Translations under genes and position numbers: made by a program
Part shown: piece after piece, positions 17,913 through 26,054 of the stretch
Position numbering within the stretch: the first letter of the stretch is position 1
Layout: each line of letters starts with the position of its first letter
The notes under the pieces: model-generated
The model's input: only the letters and a program-made list of their open reading frames with translations
What the model was told of the DNA's origin: nothing
The model's database searches: none
Assembly: GCA_020160935.1 (NCBI GenBank)
Contig: JAIUPL010000019.1
Coordinates: 1 to 64,000, forward strand
Direction of reading: 5' to 3'
DNA length: 64,000 bases
Source: Bacteroidota bacterium
GTDB lineage: Bacteria; Bacteroidota; Bacteroidia; Chitinophagales; Saprospiraceae

Positions 17913-20477
17913 ATGAATAAAAAATTCTCTCCGGTCGTCAAGCAGATTATCAATCAAAGCGGACTGGAAGCCCAGCGCCTGGGGCACGATTATATCGGTG
18001 CAGAACACTTGTTGCTGGGTATTATTACAGAGCGCGACAGCCTGCCTGTGCGGGTGCTGGACGCATTGCTGGTGGATGTGCACGACCTCAAAAAACGCCT
18101 GGAGCGCAGCATTCCGCGCTTCAGCGCCTACCCCCCTGCGGATAACCTGTTCGTCGGCCAAATGCAGGTCACGACACAGGTGCAGAAAGTGCTGAAAGTC
18201 ACTTTTGTGGAAGCAAAACTGATGAAAAGCGAGGAGGTCTTGCCCGAACACCTGATGCTTTCACTACTGAAGCACAGCGACACGTTCGCGACCAAACTTT
18301 TAAACGAATACGACGTGGACTACGAAACATTTAAAAAAGAACTCGAATACGTGCGTTCGGAGCAAGACCTGACGCACCCCAACCTGCTCAATCAGGCCAA
18401 CGAAGGCTCGGGCGAATACGACGAAGAAGATGAACGCCGCGGCTACCAGTCCTCGCAAAAACGCCAGGAAAAAAGCCGCACGCCGGTGCTCGACAACTTC
18501 GGCCGCGACGTAACCAAACTCGCGGAAGAAGGAAAACTCGACCCCATCATCGGCCGCGAAAAAGAAATCGAACGCGTCAGCCAGATCCTCAGCCGCCGCA
18601 AAAAGAACAACCCCATCCTCATCGGCGAACCCGGTGTGGGTAAAACGGCCATCGTGGAAGGCCTCGCCCTGCGCATCATGCAGAAAAAAGTGAGCCGCAC
18701 GCTGTTCAACAAACGCATCGTGATGCTCGACCTGGCCGCCCTCGTGGCCGGTACCAAGTACCGCGGCCAGTTTGAAGAGCGCATCAAGGCCATCATGAAC
18801 GAACTGGAAAAAACCCGCGATGTGATCCTCTTCATCGACGAGATTCACACGATGGTGGGCGCCGGCGGCGCTACCGGCTCGCTCGACGCCTCCAATATCT
18901 TCAAACCCGCCCTCGCACGCGGCGAACTCCAGTGCATCGGCGCCTCTACCCTCGACGAGTACCGCCAGTACATCGAGAAAGACGGTGCGCTCGACCGCCG
19001 CTTCCAGAAGGTGATCGTAGACCCACCAAGCCAGGAAGATACCATTCATATTCTGCAGAACATCCAGCCGAAATATGAAGAGTTCCACAACGTGACCTAC
19101 TCGCCGGAAGCCATCAAAGCCTGCGTGCGCCTCAGCGACCGCTATATCACCGATCGCTTCCTGCCCGACAAGGCCATCGACGTGCTCGACGAAGTGGGCG
19201 CCCGCGTGCACCTGAAAAATATCGTGGTGCCCAAACACATCGAGGAACTCGAACAACGCATCGAGGAACTCAAGGAAGAGAAAAACAAAGCGGTGAAAAA
19301 CCAGCAGTACGAGGAAGCCGCCAACCTGCGCGACCAGGAAAGCAAACTCGTGCGACAACTCGAATTCTCCAAAGTGGAATGGGAGGAGGAAAGCAAGGTG
19401 CGCCGCTACCCCGTCGAAGAAGACGACATCGCCGAAGTGGTGTCGATGATGACCGGCATTCCGGTGCGCAAGGTGGGTCAAAGCGAAAGCAAAAAACTCG
19501 TGAGCATGTCCGACGACCTGAAAAAAATGGTCATCGGCCAGGACGAAGCCGTGCTCAAACTCGCCAAAGCCATCCAGCGCAACCGCGTGGGCCTCAAAGA
19601 CCCGAAAAAGCCGATCGGCTCGTTCATTTTCCTCGGCCCGACGGGCGTAGGTAAAACGGAACTGGCGCGCGCCCTCGCCCGCTACCTCTTCGACACGGAA
19701 GATGCGCTTATCCGCATCGATATGTCGGAATACATGGAAAAATTCACCGTGAGCCGCCTCATCGGCGCGCCTCCCGGATACGTGGGCTATGAAGAAGGCG
19801 GCCAACTGACCGAAAAAGTGCGCCGCAAACCCTACGCCGTGCTGCTGCTCGACGAAATCGAAAAAGCGCACCCCGACGTGTACAACGTGCTGCTGCAGGT
19901 GCTCGACGACGGACAACTCACCGACGGCCTCGGCCGCAAGGTGGACTTCAAGAACACGATCATCATCATGACCTCCAACATCGGCGCCCGGCAGTTGAAA
20001 GACTTCGGACAAGGCGTCGGTTTTGCCACCAAAGCCCGCCAGGAAACGGCCGACGAACACGCCAAAACCGTGATCCAGCAGGCGCTGCACAAAACCTTCT
20101 CGCCGGAGTTCCTCAACCGTATCGACGACGTGATGGTGTTCAACTCACTGGGCCGCGACGAAATCTTCAAGATCATCGACAACGCCTTGGAAGGCCTGAT
20201 GAAACGCCTGAACAACATGAAGTTCACGCTCAGCATGTCCGACGAAGCCAAAGACTTCGTGGCCGATAAGGGCTACGACCCGCAGTTTGGCGCCCGTCCG
20301 CTGCACCGCGCGATCCAGAAATACGTGGAAGACCCGCTCGCAGAATTCATCCTCGGCGAAAATCCCGAAGAAGGCGCTGCCATGACGGCGACGCTGAACG
20401 AGGCCAAAGACGGACTTGTGATTTCGAGGGAGGAAAAGCCGAAGAAGAAGAACAAGGCGGTGGGATCGGATGAGTAA
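17913..20477 (+). CDS. clpC: ClpC-type AAA+ protease ATPase
   Basis: This 854-residue Clp/Hsp100 unfoldase feeds substrates to ClpP. The duplicated Clp N-domain (about 5-150) is followed by AAA-1 (Walker A GEPGVGKT near residue 236, Walker [10 protein letters not shown]), a UVR-type linker with helical charged repeats (about 425-470, [21 protein letters not shown]), AAA-2 (Walker A GPTGVGKT near 574) and the C-terminal ClpB-D2-small domain. The middle linker is the short ClpC type, not the long coiled coil of ClpB. The C-terminal extension is Lys/Glu-rich. It stands alone, with its own terminator, and marks the end of core sequence before the A/T-rich accessory region. Confidence 0.95.
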   Translation: MNKKFSPVVKQIINQSGLEAQRLGHDYIGAEHLLLGIITERDSLPVRVLDALLVDVHDLKKRLERSIPRFSAYPPADNLFVGQMQVTTQVQKVLKVTFVEAKLMKSEEVLPEHLMLSLLKHSDTFATKLLNEYDVDYETFKKELEYVRSEQDLTHPNLLNQANEGSGEYDEEDERRGYQSSQKRQEKSRTPVLDNFGRDVTKLAEEGKLDPIIGREKEIERVSQILSRRKKNNPILIGEPGVGKTAIVEGLALRIMQKKVSRTLFNKRIVMLDLAALVAGTKYRGQFEERIKAIMNELEKTRDVILFIDEIHTMVGAGGATGSLDASNIFKPALARGELQCIGASTLDEYRQYIEKDGALDRRFQKVIVDPPSQEDTIHILQNIQPKYEEFHNVTYSPEAIKACVRLSDRYITDRFLPDKAIDVLDEVGARVHLKNIVVPKHIEELEQRIEELKEEKNKAVKNQQYEEAANLRDQESKLVRQLEFSKVEWEEESKVRRYPVEEDDIAEVVSMMTGIPVRKVGQSESKKLVSMSDDLKKMVIGQDEAVLKLAKAIQRNRVGLKDPKKPIGSFIFLGPTGVGKTELARALARYLFDTEDALIRIDMSEYMEKFTVSRLIGAPPGYVGYEEGGQLTEKVRRKPYAVLLLDEIEKAHPDVYNVLLQVLDDGQLTDGLGRKVDFKNTIIIMTSNIGARQLKDFGQGVGFATKARQETADEHAKTVIQQALHKTFSPEFLNRIDDVMVFNSLGRDEIFKIIDNALEGLMKRLNNMKFTLSMSDEAKDFVADKGYDPQFGARPLHRAIQKYVEDPLAEFILGENPEEGAAMTATLNEAKDGLVISREEKPKKKNKAVGSDE

Positions 20478-20498
20478 GAGATAGTTTGAAGGATTTTG

Positions 20499-20541
20499 GA
20501 AATCCCCTGGTTGCTTTCTGGCAATCAGGGGATTTTTGTTT
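20499..20541 (+). terminator. Intrinsic terminator of clpC
   Basis: AATCCCCTGGTTGC and GGCAATCAGGGGATT pair around a short TTTCT loop, and a T-rich tract (TTTTTGTTTT) follows. It lies about 20 nt after the clpC stop codon. Confidence 0.85.
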
Positions 20542-20738
20542 TGGTAGTTTGGGTAGTTTCAGTTAATTTAGCGGTTTCAAAATTCCTCTGATGTTATTAT
20601 CTGCATTTGCCCTTTTTACACTTTCAGACAAGTAAGCAATGATCTTTTTGTATAAAATGATTGCAATGAAAATTAAAAAAGTAAATGCAGAAGCCAGAGT
20701 TAGTAAAGTCTTTACAAAACTAAATCAAATGCTTTTTT

Positions 20739-20888
20739 ATGAACAAAAATAAACTTGAATTTCATCAGACATTGAATAAAATTGAAACTGAGATTCGAGA
20801 AGTTCAGGAAACTATAGAAAGGCTTATGGAAAGATTAAAAAGGCTTGAACAAGAAAAAAGAAAAATAAAAAGTTTGTTAGACAAATGA
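20739..20888 (+). CDS. 49-residue coiled-coil mini-protein coupled to the TIR-like gene
   Basis: This short frame encodes a strongly charged, leucine-spaced helix (IETEIREVQETIERLMERLKRLEQEKRKIKSLLDK) that is expected to form a coiled coil over nearly its whole length. Its TGA stop overlaps the ATG of the next gene (ATGA, 20885-20888), so translation is coupled. That tight link is the main reason to take it as real. It may be a partner, sensor or inhibitor of the TIR-like protein. Another possible tiny frame (20639-20752, 37 residues, basic) overlaps its start by 14 nt and is weaker. The DNA is very A/T-rich compared with clpC. Confidence 0.6.
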   Translation: MNKNKLEFHQTLNKIETEIREVQETIERLMERLKRLEQEKRKIKSLLDK

Positions 20889-21955
20889 AACCTAAAATCT
20901 TTGTTGGGTCCTCCGTTGCTGGGTTGCCAATCGCATATTCAATTCAAGAAAATTTGGAATATGATGCAGAAATTACTGTCTGGAACCAAGGTGTATTTAA
21001 CTTGACAAGCAATACTCTAGATGATCTGATAAATGCTATTGATTTTTTCGACTTCGGAATTTTCGTTTTTAACCCCGATGATATAGTAAACATTAAAAAC
21101 CAAAATTACGTCACGGTAAGAGATAACGTTGTGTTTGAATTAGGGTTATTTATTGGTGGATTAGGAAAGGAAAGAGTTTTTTTTCTTCTACCTCGAAGTA
21201 TTAACGACTTTCATTTACCGAGTGATCTAACAGGCATTACTCCTGGCACGTATGATGACATAAGGCAAGATAATAACCTAAAAGCGGCGCTAGGGCCATT
21301 TTGTAGTCAAGTTAGCAATAAGATTAATCTATTTGGAATTAAGCAATTAGATATATTAAATGATGAAAACGAAAGAGTAAAAAAAATCGTAATGGAAAAA
21401 AAAGAATTTTGGCAGTTTCATTTAATAGCAGAATTAATACTTTCAAAAATGACACCTATAAATTTAAGTTATTCTGATCTTAATAAAGGGCTGGTTTTTC
21501 AAAAGACAAAAAAAATGTCATCAGAAGAATTTATACTGGTCGCTCAAAATATTTTAAGAGATTTTATAAGATTAATCGAATTGATTAAGATAACACTAGA
21601 GGAAGAGATATTTCATTCCTTTGATAAATTAGATGAAGTTGGAAGTATTGCTAAAATAAAGAATTCTGTTGAAAAACTAATTTCATGGTGCAAGCAACTT
21701 TTAGTATGGGAACAAGAGTTGCGAGGTATTGTTCCTCCTCCCCAATTAAGTGAGTTAGCAGAAATTATGCGTGGTTGGACTGGTCCGATAATTGACAAAA
21801 TTAATAATCTGCCTGAAATGATATATGAAAAATATAATTCAAAAACTCACAATAAAGATAGAGAAATAATATTATCTATTAAGTTTGATTCTTTAAAAGG
21901 TTCCGAAAGATTTGGATATTTAATTGAAGAGATTATCAATCAAAAAAGTTTTTAA
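20885..21955 (+). CDS. TIR-like (CAP12/PF10137-type) effector protein
   Basis: Residues 1-150 of this 356-residue protein match the TIR-like nucleotide-binding family found in CBASS/Pycsar and related defence effectors: KIFVGSSVAGLPIAYSIQENL, DAEITVWNQGVFNLTSNTL, FDFGIFVFNPDD, VRDNVVFELGLFIGGLGKERVFFLLPR and HLPSDLTGITPGTYD. E85 in NVVFELG sits where the catalytic Glu of TIR NADases lies. Residues 150-356 are a helical region of unknown fold that could sense the trigger. By family knowledge it would deplete NAD+ on activation. No cyclase (CD-NTase) or STING domain is adjacent, so the trigger is not known. The gene is A/T-rich, ATGA-coupled to the coiled-coil gene, and probably acquired by transfer. 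Confidence 0.82.
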   Translation: MKPKIFVGSSVAGLPIAYSIQENLEYDAEITVWNQGVFNLTSNTLDDLINAIDFFDFGIFVFNPDDIVNIKNQNYVTVRDNVVFELGLFIGGLGKERVFFLLPRSINDFHLPSDLTGITPGTYDDIRQDNNLKAALGPFCSQVSNKINLFGIKQLDILNDENERVKKIVMEKKEFWQFHLIAELILSKMTPINLSYSDLNKGLVFQKTKKMSSEEFILVAQNILRDFIRLIELIKITLEEEIFHSFDKLDEVGSIAKIKNSVEKLISWCKQLLVWEQELRGIVPPPQLSELAEIMRGWTGPIIDKINNLPEMIYEKYNSKTHNKDREIILSIKFDSLKGSERFGYLIEEIINQKSF

Positions 21956-22029
21956 AAAAACGAGACCGTTCCGCTGGCGCTACGGCTGTCTATTCCTTAC
22001 CCCGAGCGGCGCTGGCGCGGCCAAAAAAT
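21956..22029. other. G/C-rich junction between two A/T-rich genes
   Basis: Within a very A/T-rich cassette, bases 21963-22022 switch sharply to G/C-rich sequence containing two related words, CGCTGGCGCTACGG and CGGCGCTGGCGCGG. It may be a hairpin, a short insertion or a recombination scar between the TIR-like and EEP genes. No start codon or known site is evident. Confidence 0.4.
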
Positions 22030-22752
22030 ATGCTCATGAAAATAGTAACCTGGAATTGTAACGGCGCTTTTAGAAAGAAGTTCGATAATATTTCGGACTT
22101 TGATGCTGACATTTACATAATTCAAGAATGTGAAAACCCGGCGGAAATTGGGCATAGTGAATACCTCAATTGGGCTGGAAATTACCTGTGGATGGGTGAC
22201 ACCAAAAATAAAGGGCTTGGCATTTTCACAAAAACGGATATCAAAATTGAAAAATTAGACTGGACAAATAATTTCCAAAATCATACTGTAAAACATTTTT
22301 TGCCTTGTAAAATTAATAGTGACTTTGATCTTCTCGCAGTTTGGACACACAAAAACAATTCTCCAAACTTTGGTTACATCGGACAACTATGGAAATATTT
22401 ACAAGCAAACAAGGAGAAACTAAATGAGACTTTAATTGCCGGGGACTTTAACAGCAATACTATCTGGGATCAATGGGATAGATGGTGGAATCATACAGAC
22501 GTTGTCAAAGAATTAAACGAACTTGGGATTGAAAGTATCTATCATAAATGGACTGGTGAACAACAAGGAAAAGAATCGACGCCAACTCTGTATTTTCAGC
22601 GAAATATTTCGAAGCCTTATCACATTGACTACATTTTCGGATCTAAAAAATTTACTGAACAAACGAAGAAATTAGAAATTGGAAAAGCCGATCAATGGCT
22701 AAAACTAAGCGACCACATGCCAATATTTTGTGAAATTGAACAAACAAAATAA
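22030..22752 (+). CDS. Endonuclease/exonuclease/phosphatase (EEP) family protein
   Basis: This 240-residue protein carries the EEP fold typical of DNase I-like enzymes: an N-terminal IVTWNCNGAFR (metal/Asn motif), IIQECENP (catalytic Glu), LIAGDFNSN (GDFN motif, about residue 137) and C-terminal KLSDHMPIFCEI (SDHMP motif with the catalytic His). All expected catalytic residues are present, so it should be an active metal-dependent phosphodiesterase or nuclease. ATGs at 22030 and 22036 are both possible starts. It has the same A/T-rich composition as the TIR-like gene and lies 74 nt behind it on the same strand, so it probably arrived with that cassette. Confidence 0.82.
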   Translation: MLMKIVTWNCNGAFRKKFDNISDFDADIYIIQECENPAEIGHSEYLNWAGNYLWMGDTKNKGLGIFTKTDIKIEKLDWTNNFQNHTVKHFLPCKINSDFDLLAVWTHKNNSPNFGYIGQLWKYLQANKEKLNETLIAGDFNSNTIWDQWDRWWNHTDVVKELNELGIESIYHKWTGEQQGKESTPTLYFQRNISKPYHIDYIFGSKKFTEQTKKLEIGKADQWLKLSDHMPIFCEIEQTK

Positions 22753-22770
22753 CTGTTTGCCCTCTTCACG

Positions 22771-22815
22771 TCGTCCCTCCTCCAAGCCCAACCTGTATGT
22801 CGCCGCAGTGTCTCT
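22771..22815. repeat. Direct repeat copy 1 flanking the His/Arg-rich gene
   Basis: A 45-nt stretch beginning TCGTCCCTCCTCCAAG recurs with about eight mismatches at 23586-23630. The two copies bracket the minus-strand gene at 22856-23437. The end of this copy forms the left part of the 15-bp hairpin at 22794-22833. Confidence 0.65.
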
Positions 22816-22833
22816 GATCTGCGGCGACATACA
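22794..22833. terminator. 15-bp perfect hairpin between convergent genes
   Basis: TGTATGTCGCCGCAG (22794-22808) and CTGCGGCGACATACA (22819-22833) are exact reverse complements around a 10-nt loop. They lie between the plus-strand EEP gene and the minus-strand exported protein. There is no T-run, so a terminator role is only probable. Confidence 0.65.
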
Positions 22834-22855
22834 GCACTAGAAGCAAATAACACGG

Positions 22856-23437
22856 CTACTTTTGTTGCTGCCCGGAGGCGCTGCGCCTGGAATTAGTAAA
22901 ATTTGCAGTTCGCCGCGTGGGTCCCGTTGTTTTTCCGGAAGACATTTTGATGTTTTGGGTCGTTCTGACCGTTCTGATCGAAGCAGTCGGCTTGTTTACC
23001 GTGCGACCGGTTTCTACCGTCCGGGGGGCAGGATTCCGGGTGGGTTTGGCTGTTGGAGTGGCGCTCCGGCCGCGCCGGGTCGGAGTAGTCGTACGGGGGC
23101 CCGATTGGTTTCTTTTATCATCGCCGTTACGGTAGTCGCGATAGCGGTCGCGCTCGTGGTAGCCGTAGTCGCGATCACGGTCGCGCTTGTTGCAGCAAGC
23201 GTTGTGATGGCCGTAATCGTTCCAGTCATCATGACCGCAATGCTTGTCCTTGTGCTGATGTTTTTTGTGTTTGCCCTTGTGATGGCCTTTACCTCGACTG
23301 TTTGAATGGCATTGATCGTTGCGGTATTGCTCGTACCTATCGTCATTTCCCCAATTGGAGTACTGCTTTTTCTGGGCGCTGGCGCCGGCAATCATCAGCA
23401 AGGCAAACAGCAGGGTGAGAGACATTTTCTTTTTCAT
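22856..23437 (-). CDS. Exported His/Arg/Lys-rich low-complexity protein
   Basis: This 193-residue protein has a signal peptide (KMSLTLLFALLMIAGASAQ). The mature part has two zones. Residues 22-110 are rich in His, Lys, Asp, Arg, Tyr and Cys (GKGHHKGKHKKHQHKDKHC, then RDRDRDYGYHERDRYRDYR). Residues 110-193 are a Thr/Arg/Ser/Pro-rich basic tail. The His-rich part could bind metals or polyanions, but no domain is recognised. Repeated CGNGAC-type codons suggest that the gene expanded by short-repeat slippage. Direct repeats lie on both sides (22771-22815, 23586-23630). Confidence 0.65.
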   Translation of the reverse strand: MKKKMSLTLLFALLMIAGASAQKKQYSNWGNDDRYEQYRNDQCHSNSRGKGHHKGKHKKHQHKDKHCGHDDWNDYGHHNACCNKRDRDRDYGYHERDRYRDYRNGDDKRNQSGPRTTTPTRRGRSATPTAKPTRNPAPRTVETGRTVNKPTASIRTVRTTQNIKMSSGKTTGPTRRTANFTNSRRSASGQQQK

Positions 23438-23585
23438 AAAATGGAATCAAGTTTAAAGGTTACCGATGCGAAAGGTTAAATATGAACACCGCGAGGTAGT
23501 TTTCCGGCGATCTTGATGCAGGTTAGTGCAACAGGAAAAAAAAAGGTAACCATCGATTTCAATTTTTTTTTTCAGCGTGGTCTGG

Positions 23586-23630
23586 TCGGCCCTCCTCCAA
23601 GTCCAACCGAAATGCCGCCGCATTGTCTCT
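23586..23630. repeat. Direct repeat copy 2 flanking the His/Arg-rich gene
   Basis: Begins TCGGCCCTCCTCCAAG and matches 22771-22815 in the same orientation over 45 nt at roughly 80 percent identity by eye. Confidence 0.65.
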
Positions 23631-23710
23631 AAGAGACACAGATACAGCGCAGAACCTGTAACGAACTCCTGCCTCACAAGTTAATTGCACTTTACACGCT
23701 CAAAAACACT

Positions 23711-23718
23711 TATATTTG
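23711..23718 (+). promoter_or_regulatory. Bacteroidota -7 box (TATATTTG) of the DUF4240 gene
   Basis: Exact TAnnTTTG match followed by C, 29 nt before the ATG at 23747. A TTG-containing -33 candidate lies a little over 20 nt further upstream (about 23684). Confidence 0.65.
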
Positions 23719-23746
23719 CAAGCATTCAATCAGTCAGCACCCATTC

Positions 23747-24316
23747 ATGACAACCGTACTAAATATCAACGTGGATGACATCGACTCGCAATTTGTCGAA
23801 AGCCTGAAGCGTGATTTTGCACATGCAAGTGTGGAAATACGCTTGCAGGAACAAACAGATGCGGCTTCGGCATTTACGGATGCAGCCTTTTGGAAAGCCA
23901 TCGATTTACTCGACTGGACGGATGAAGGAGACGACCTAAAAGTGGTGGAACCACTCGTCACTTTTTTGTCCGGACTACCCATCTCGCATATCTATCGTTT
24001 CTCAGACCTTCTGTCCGAAAAACTCTGGCATTTAGATACCCGCGCACATGCAAAGGTATTTCTGGATGATCCGGATGAAGCAAATATCCTATCGGTCGAT
24101 GATTTCTTGTACACGCGGTGTGCTGTGGTGGCAAATGGCCAGACCTACTACGAAAAAGTGCTCAAGTCGCCTGATTTAATGCCACCCGACCTGACCTTTG
24201 AACCGCTATTGTATGTCGCAATGGAGGCTTATAAACGCAAGACTGGAAAGGCTTTCACACCAGAGCATGCCTACAATTACGAAACTTTCAGCAATAAGAA
24301 AGGTTGGGAAAAATAA
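23747..24316 (+). CDS. DUF4240 protein with an N-terminal antitoxin-like extension
   Basis: The 189-residue protein has two parts. Residues 1-40 (TTVLNINVDDIDSQFVESLKRDF...VEIRLQE) resemble the short N-terminal segment of small antitoxins. Residues 45-170 are a DUF4240 domain (AFWKAIDLLDWTDEGDDLKVVEPLV, LSEKLWHLDTRAHAKVF, SVDDFLYTRCAVVANGQTYY). DUF4240 proteins are small and soluble and are often found singly or near toxins. A GIY-YIG-like protein is encoded 12 nt downstream on the same strand, and a strong promoter box drives the pair. A role as antitoxin or immunity partner is an inference. Confidence 0.75.
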   Translation: MTTVLNINVDDIDSQFVESLKRDFAHASVEIRLQEQTDAASAFTDAAFWKAIDLLDWTDEGDDLKVVEPLVTFLSGLPISHIYRFSDLLSEKLWHLDTRAHAKVFLDDPDEANILSVDDFLYTRCAVVANGQTYYEKVLKSPDLMPPDLTFEPLLYVAMEAYKRKTGKAFTPEHAYNYETFSNKKGWEK

Positions 24317-24328
24317 TCGCATGTATGT

Positions 24329-24637
24329 ATGTCAGAACACGGCAACTCAAACCAAAACGATAAGCCCCATCATTTGTATGAAATCAGGGATTCCGTAGAT
24401 GATGATGTGTTTAAATACGGAATCAGCCATGATCCAATTGGTGATGATGGGTACTCTAACAGAATGCGGACCCAAGTCGATTTTTTGAATCTTGGTGTAA
24501 AATGGCTTCGATTTTTTGCCAGAATATTATTGATGGACATACCAGGCAGAAAAGAGGCAAAAAGGATTGAAAAAGAACACATTGTTAAGTACCGGGAGGA
24601 AAACGGCTTTAGCCCAAGGGGCAACAGAGATGAATAG
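24329..24637 (+). CDS. Stand-alone GIY-YIG-like nuclease domain protein
   Basis: This 102-residue protein looks like a complete, divergent GIY-YIG nuclease domain. HLYEI (15-19) stands for GIY and FKYGIS (28-33) for YIG. An Arg follows in SNRMRTQV (R45/R47), then the metal-binding Glu in RIEKEHI (E81/E83) and the terminal Asn in SPRGN (N99). No other domain is present, which fits a small toxin or homing-type nuclease rather than UvrC. It forms a likely two-gene unit with the preceding DUF4240 gene (12-nt gap). Confidence 0.65.
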   Translation: MSEHGNSNQNDKPHHLYEIRDSVDDDVFKYGISHDPIGDDGYSNRMRTQVDFLNLGVKWLRFFARILLMDIPGRKEAKRIEKEHIVKYREENGFSPRGNRDE

Positions 24638-24691
24638 AAGATACGATTCCGCCCCTACCCACGCTACCCTATCCACTCCTACAACCCTGTT

Positions 24692-25510
24692 ATGCAACAA
24701 ACCCGCTCCACTTCCGCGCTGATCGTCGCTAAAGCGGCGCTGTTTTGCCTGGTATTTACCGTGTTGTTTGTGCTTTTGTCGTTTTTCAAGTCCTTTGTAC
24801 CGGGCCAATGGGAACGCATGGCGCATGGCATCACCGGCACCATGGCAGCCTTGCTGACCACCTTCCTGTTTTTGAAATACGACCGCCGCCGTTTTGCCGA
24901 CATCGGGTTGAGTTTCGAAAAAACAACCTTCATCCGTTTTTTGTGGGGATTCGCAACAGGCATCGTTATCATGGGTCTACTGAGCCTTTCCGTGATATAC
25001 GCTTCCGGTTTCCGCATGGAAACCAATGCGAACAGCAGCGTGCTGAACTTCCTTATGGGAGCGCTGCCCTTGATTCCGCTGGCTTTTATGGAAGAAATGG
25101 CCTTCCGGGGCTACCCGCTGGAGGTATTGAAAGATAAAACGGGTGTTCGGGTTTCTGTGCTGGTCACGGCCGTTTTGTTTGCCTTGTATCATATTGCCAA
25201 CGGCTGGGCTGTGCAGAATGCGTTTCTGGGTGCGGGCGCATGGGGTCTTTTATATGGCGCGGCGGCTGTGTACGGGCGCGGTATTGCCCTGCCGACAGGA
25301 ATGCACTTTGCTGCCAATTTCACGACGGCTGCATTTGGAACCAGCACTGATTCCTTCCATATCTGGGTTTTGAAACAGGAAAACGGCCTGGATCTGGAAA
25401 ACTATGAAGCCAGCCAACTGGCTACGTTGATTCCGCAGATCAGCATTTTGGTACTGGGCATTGTTGCGATGGAATGGGTAGCGAGAAACACCTCCGAAAA
25501 AAATGAATAA
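24692..25510 (+). CDS. CPBP-family intramembrane metalloprotease
   Basis: This 272-residue membrane protein has about eight hydrophobic segments and the three CPBP (Abi/CAAX protease) motifs: EEMAFRG (E134, E135, R139), FALYH (F163, H167) and HFAAN near residue 206. The family cleaves within membranes; some members process prenylated or bacteriocin peptides or give phage or bacteriocin immunity. The substrate is unknown. It overlaps the next gene by 8 nt. Its place in an accessory region next to toxin-like genes may be meaningful, but CPBP genes are common everywhere in Bacteroidota. Confidence 0.88.
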   Translation: MQQTRSTSALIVAKAALFCLVFTVLFVLLSFFKSFVPGQWERMAHGITGTMAALLTTFLFLKYDRRRFADIGLSFEKTTFIRFLWGFATGIVIMGLLSLSVIYASGFRMETNANSSVLNFLMGALPLIPLAFMEEMAFRGYPLEVLKDKTGVRVSVLVTAVLFALYHIANGWAVQNAFLGAGAWGLLYGAAAVYGRGIALPTGMHFAANFTTAAFGTSTDSFHIWVLKQENGLDLENYEASQLATLIPQISILVLGIVAMEWVARNTSEKNE

Positions 25511-25940
25511 CAAGCCTGATCCAACATCGCCGCTTTTTGCCCCATCTGAAACACCCGGTCTTCCGTCTGACGCCCCGCTGGCGCCCCGCGATCAGGTATT
25601 GAGCGATGCCATTGCCCAAACCTTGCAAGCGCCGGCCGATCAGCGAGCCGCGCTGTTTGGCCGTTTGGTAAAGGAAGCAGAAGCGTTCATCCATGCCATT
25701 ACGCCGGAATCGCCCTGGACCTGCACGCTTTACATAGGAACCGACCAATCGCACATCTTCCGCGGCGGCGTCGGGCATTCGCTTGTCATCGATCCGCAGG
25801 GGCGGCTTTGGCGTGCCCGCAGTTATGAAGATTTTGAGACGACGTACACGATTACGGAAACGACCTGCACGATAGAGACGCTGACGCCGTTGTATGATCA
25901 GATGCGGGAATACCTTCCGCGAGTAAGCAAGAAATTCTAA
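25503..25940 (+). CDS. Hypothetical protein overlapping the CPBP gene
   Basis: This 145-residue soluble protein is not recognised. A Pro-rich N-terminus (NNKPDPTSPLFAPSETPGLPSDAPLAPRD) leads to a helical part (30-70) and then a beta-rich segment (CTLYIGTDQSHIFRGGVGHSLVIDPQGRLWRARSYEDFETTYTI). The HIF-GGVGHSLVIDPQG stretch looks like a small enzyme or binding domain. The 8-nt overlap with the CPBP gene implies co-expression and possibly a functional link. Confidence 0.6.
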   Translation: MNNKPDPTSPLFAPSETPGLPSDAPLAPRDQVLSDAIAQTLQAPADQRAALFGRLVKEAEAFIHAITPESPWTCTLYIGTDQSHIFRGGVGHSLVIDPQGRLWRARSYEDFETTYTITETTCTIETLTPLYDQMREYLPRVSKKF

Positions 25941-25961
25941 CTATTTGAAGCAAAATGCCAA

Positions 25962-26054
25962 TCAGGTCGCTTTCTGTAAGATTTGAATGAGTGAAGTGTT
26001 GCCTCTTAGCAAACCAACCACAGCATTTGTATCAAGCAAATACTTACCATTTAT
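25962..26054 (-). pseudogene. Truncated VapC-type PIN-domain toxin remnant
   Basis: On the minus strand, directly overlapping the antitoxin gene by 11 nt, a frame encodes NGKYLLDTNAVVGLLRGN and a dozen further residues before a TGA stop. KYLLDTNAVVGLLRGN is the N-terminus of a PIN-domain nuclease with its first catalytic Asp. The start codon has become ATA and the protein stops after 30 residues instead of about 130, so the toxin is dead. The rest is gone or replaced by the neighbouring gene. Confidence 0.75.

Larger units (their letters stand above)
23438..23746. other. Intergenic region with direct repeat copy and promoter
   Basis: This 309-nt stretch lies between divergent genes. It contains the second copy of the 45-nt direct repeat (23586-23630), a T-rich tract (about 23560-23572) and the promoter box at 23711-23718. 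No convincing gene seen. Confidence 0.5.

Noticed and set aside
18300..20090. 596-codon frame opposite clpC and a 500-codon frame opposite katG (47506-49008)
   Set aside because: Both are antisense shadows in G/C-rich, strongly conserved genes. Their translations show no domains and have compositions typical of reverse frames.
20639..20752. 37-codon basic frame just before the coiled-coil gene
   Set aside because: It is possible, but short, Lys-rich in A/T-rich DNA and without a coupling signal as clear as the ATGA of the next pair. It is mentioned only as an alternative.
23453..23677. 74-codon minus-strand frame upstream of the His/Arg-rich gene
   Set aside because: It covers the direct repeat and a homopolymer tract; the translation shows no structure.
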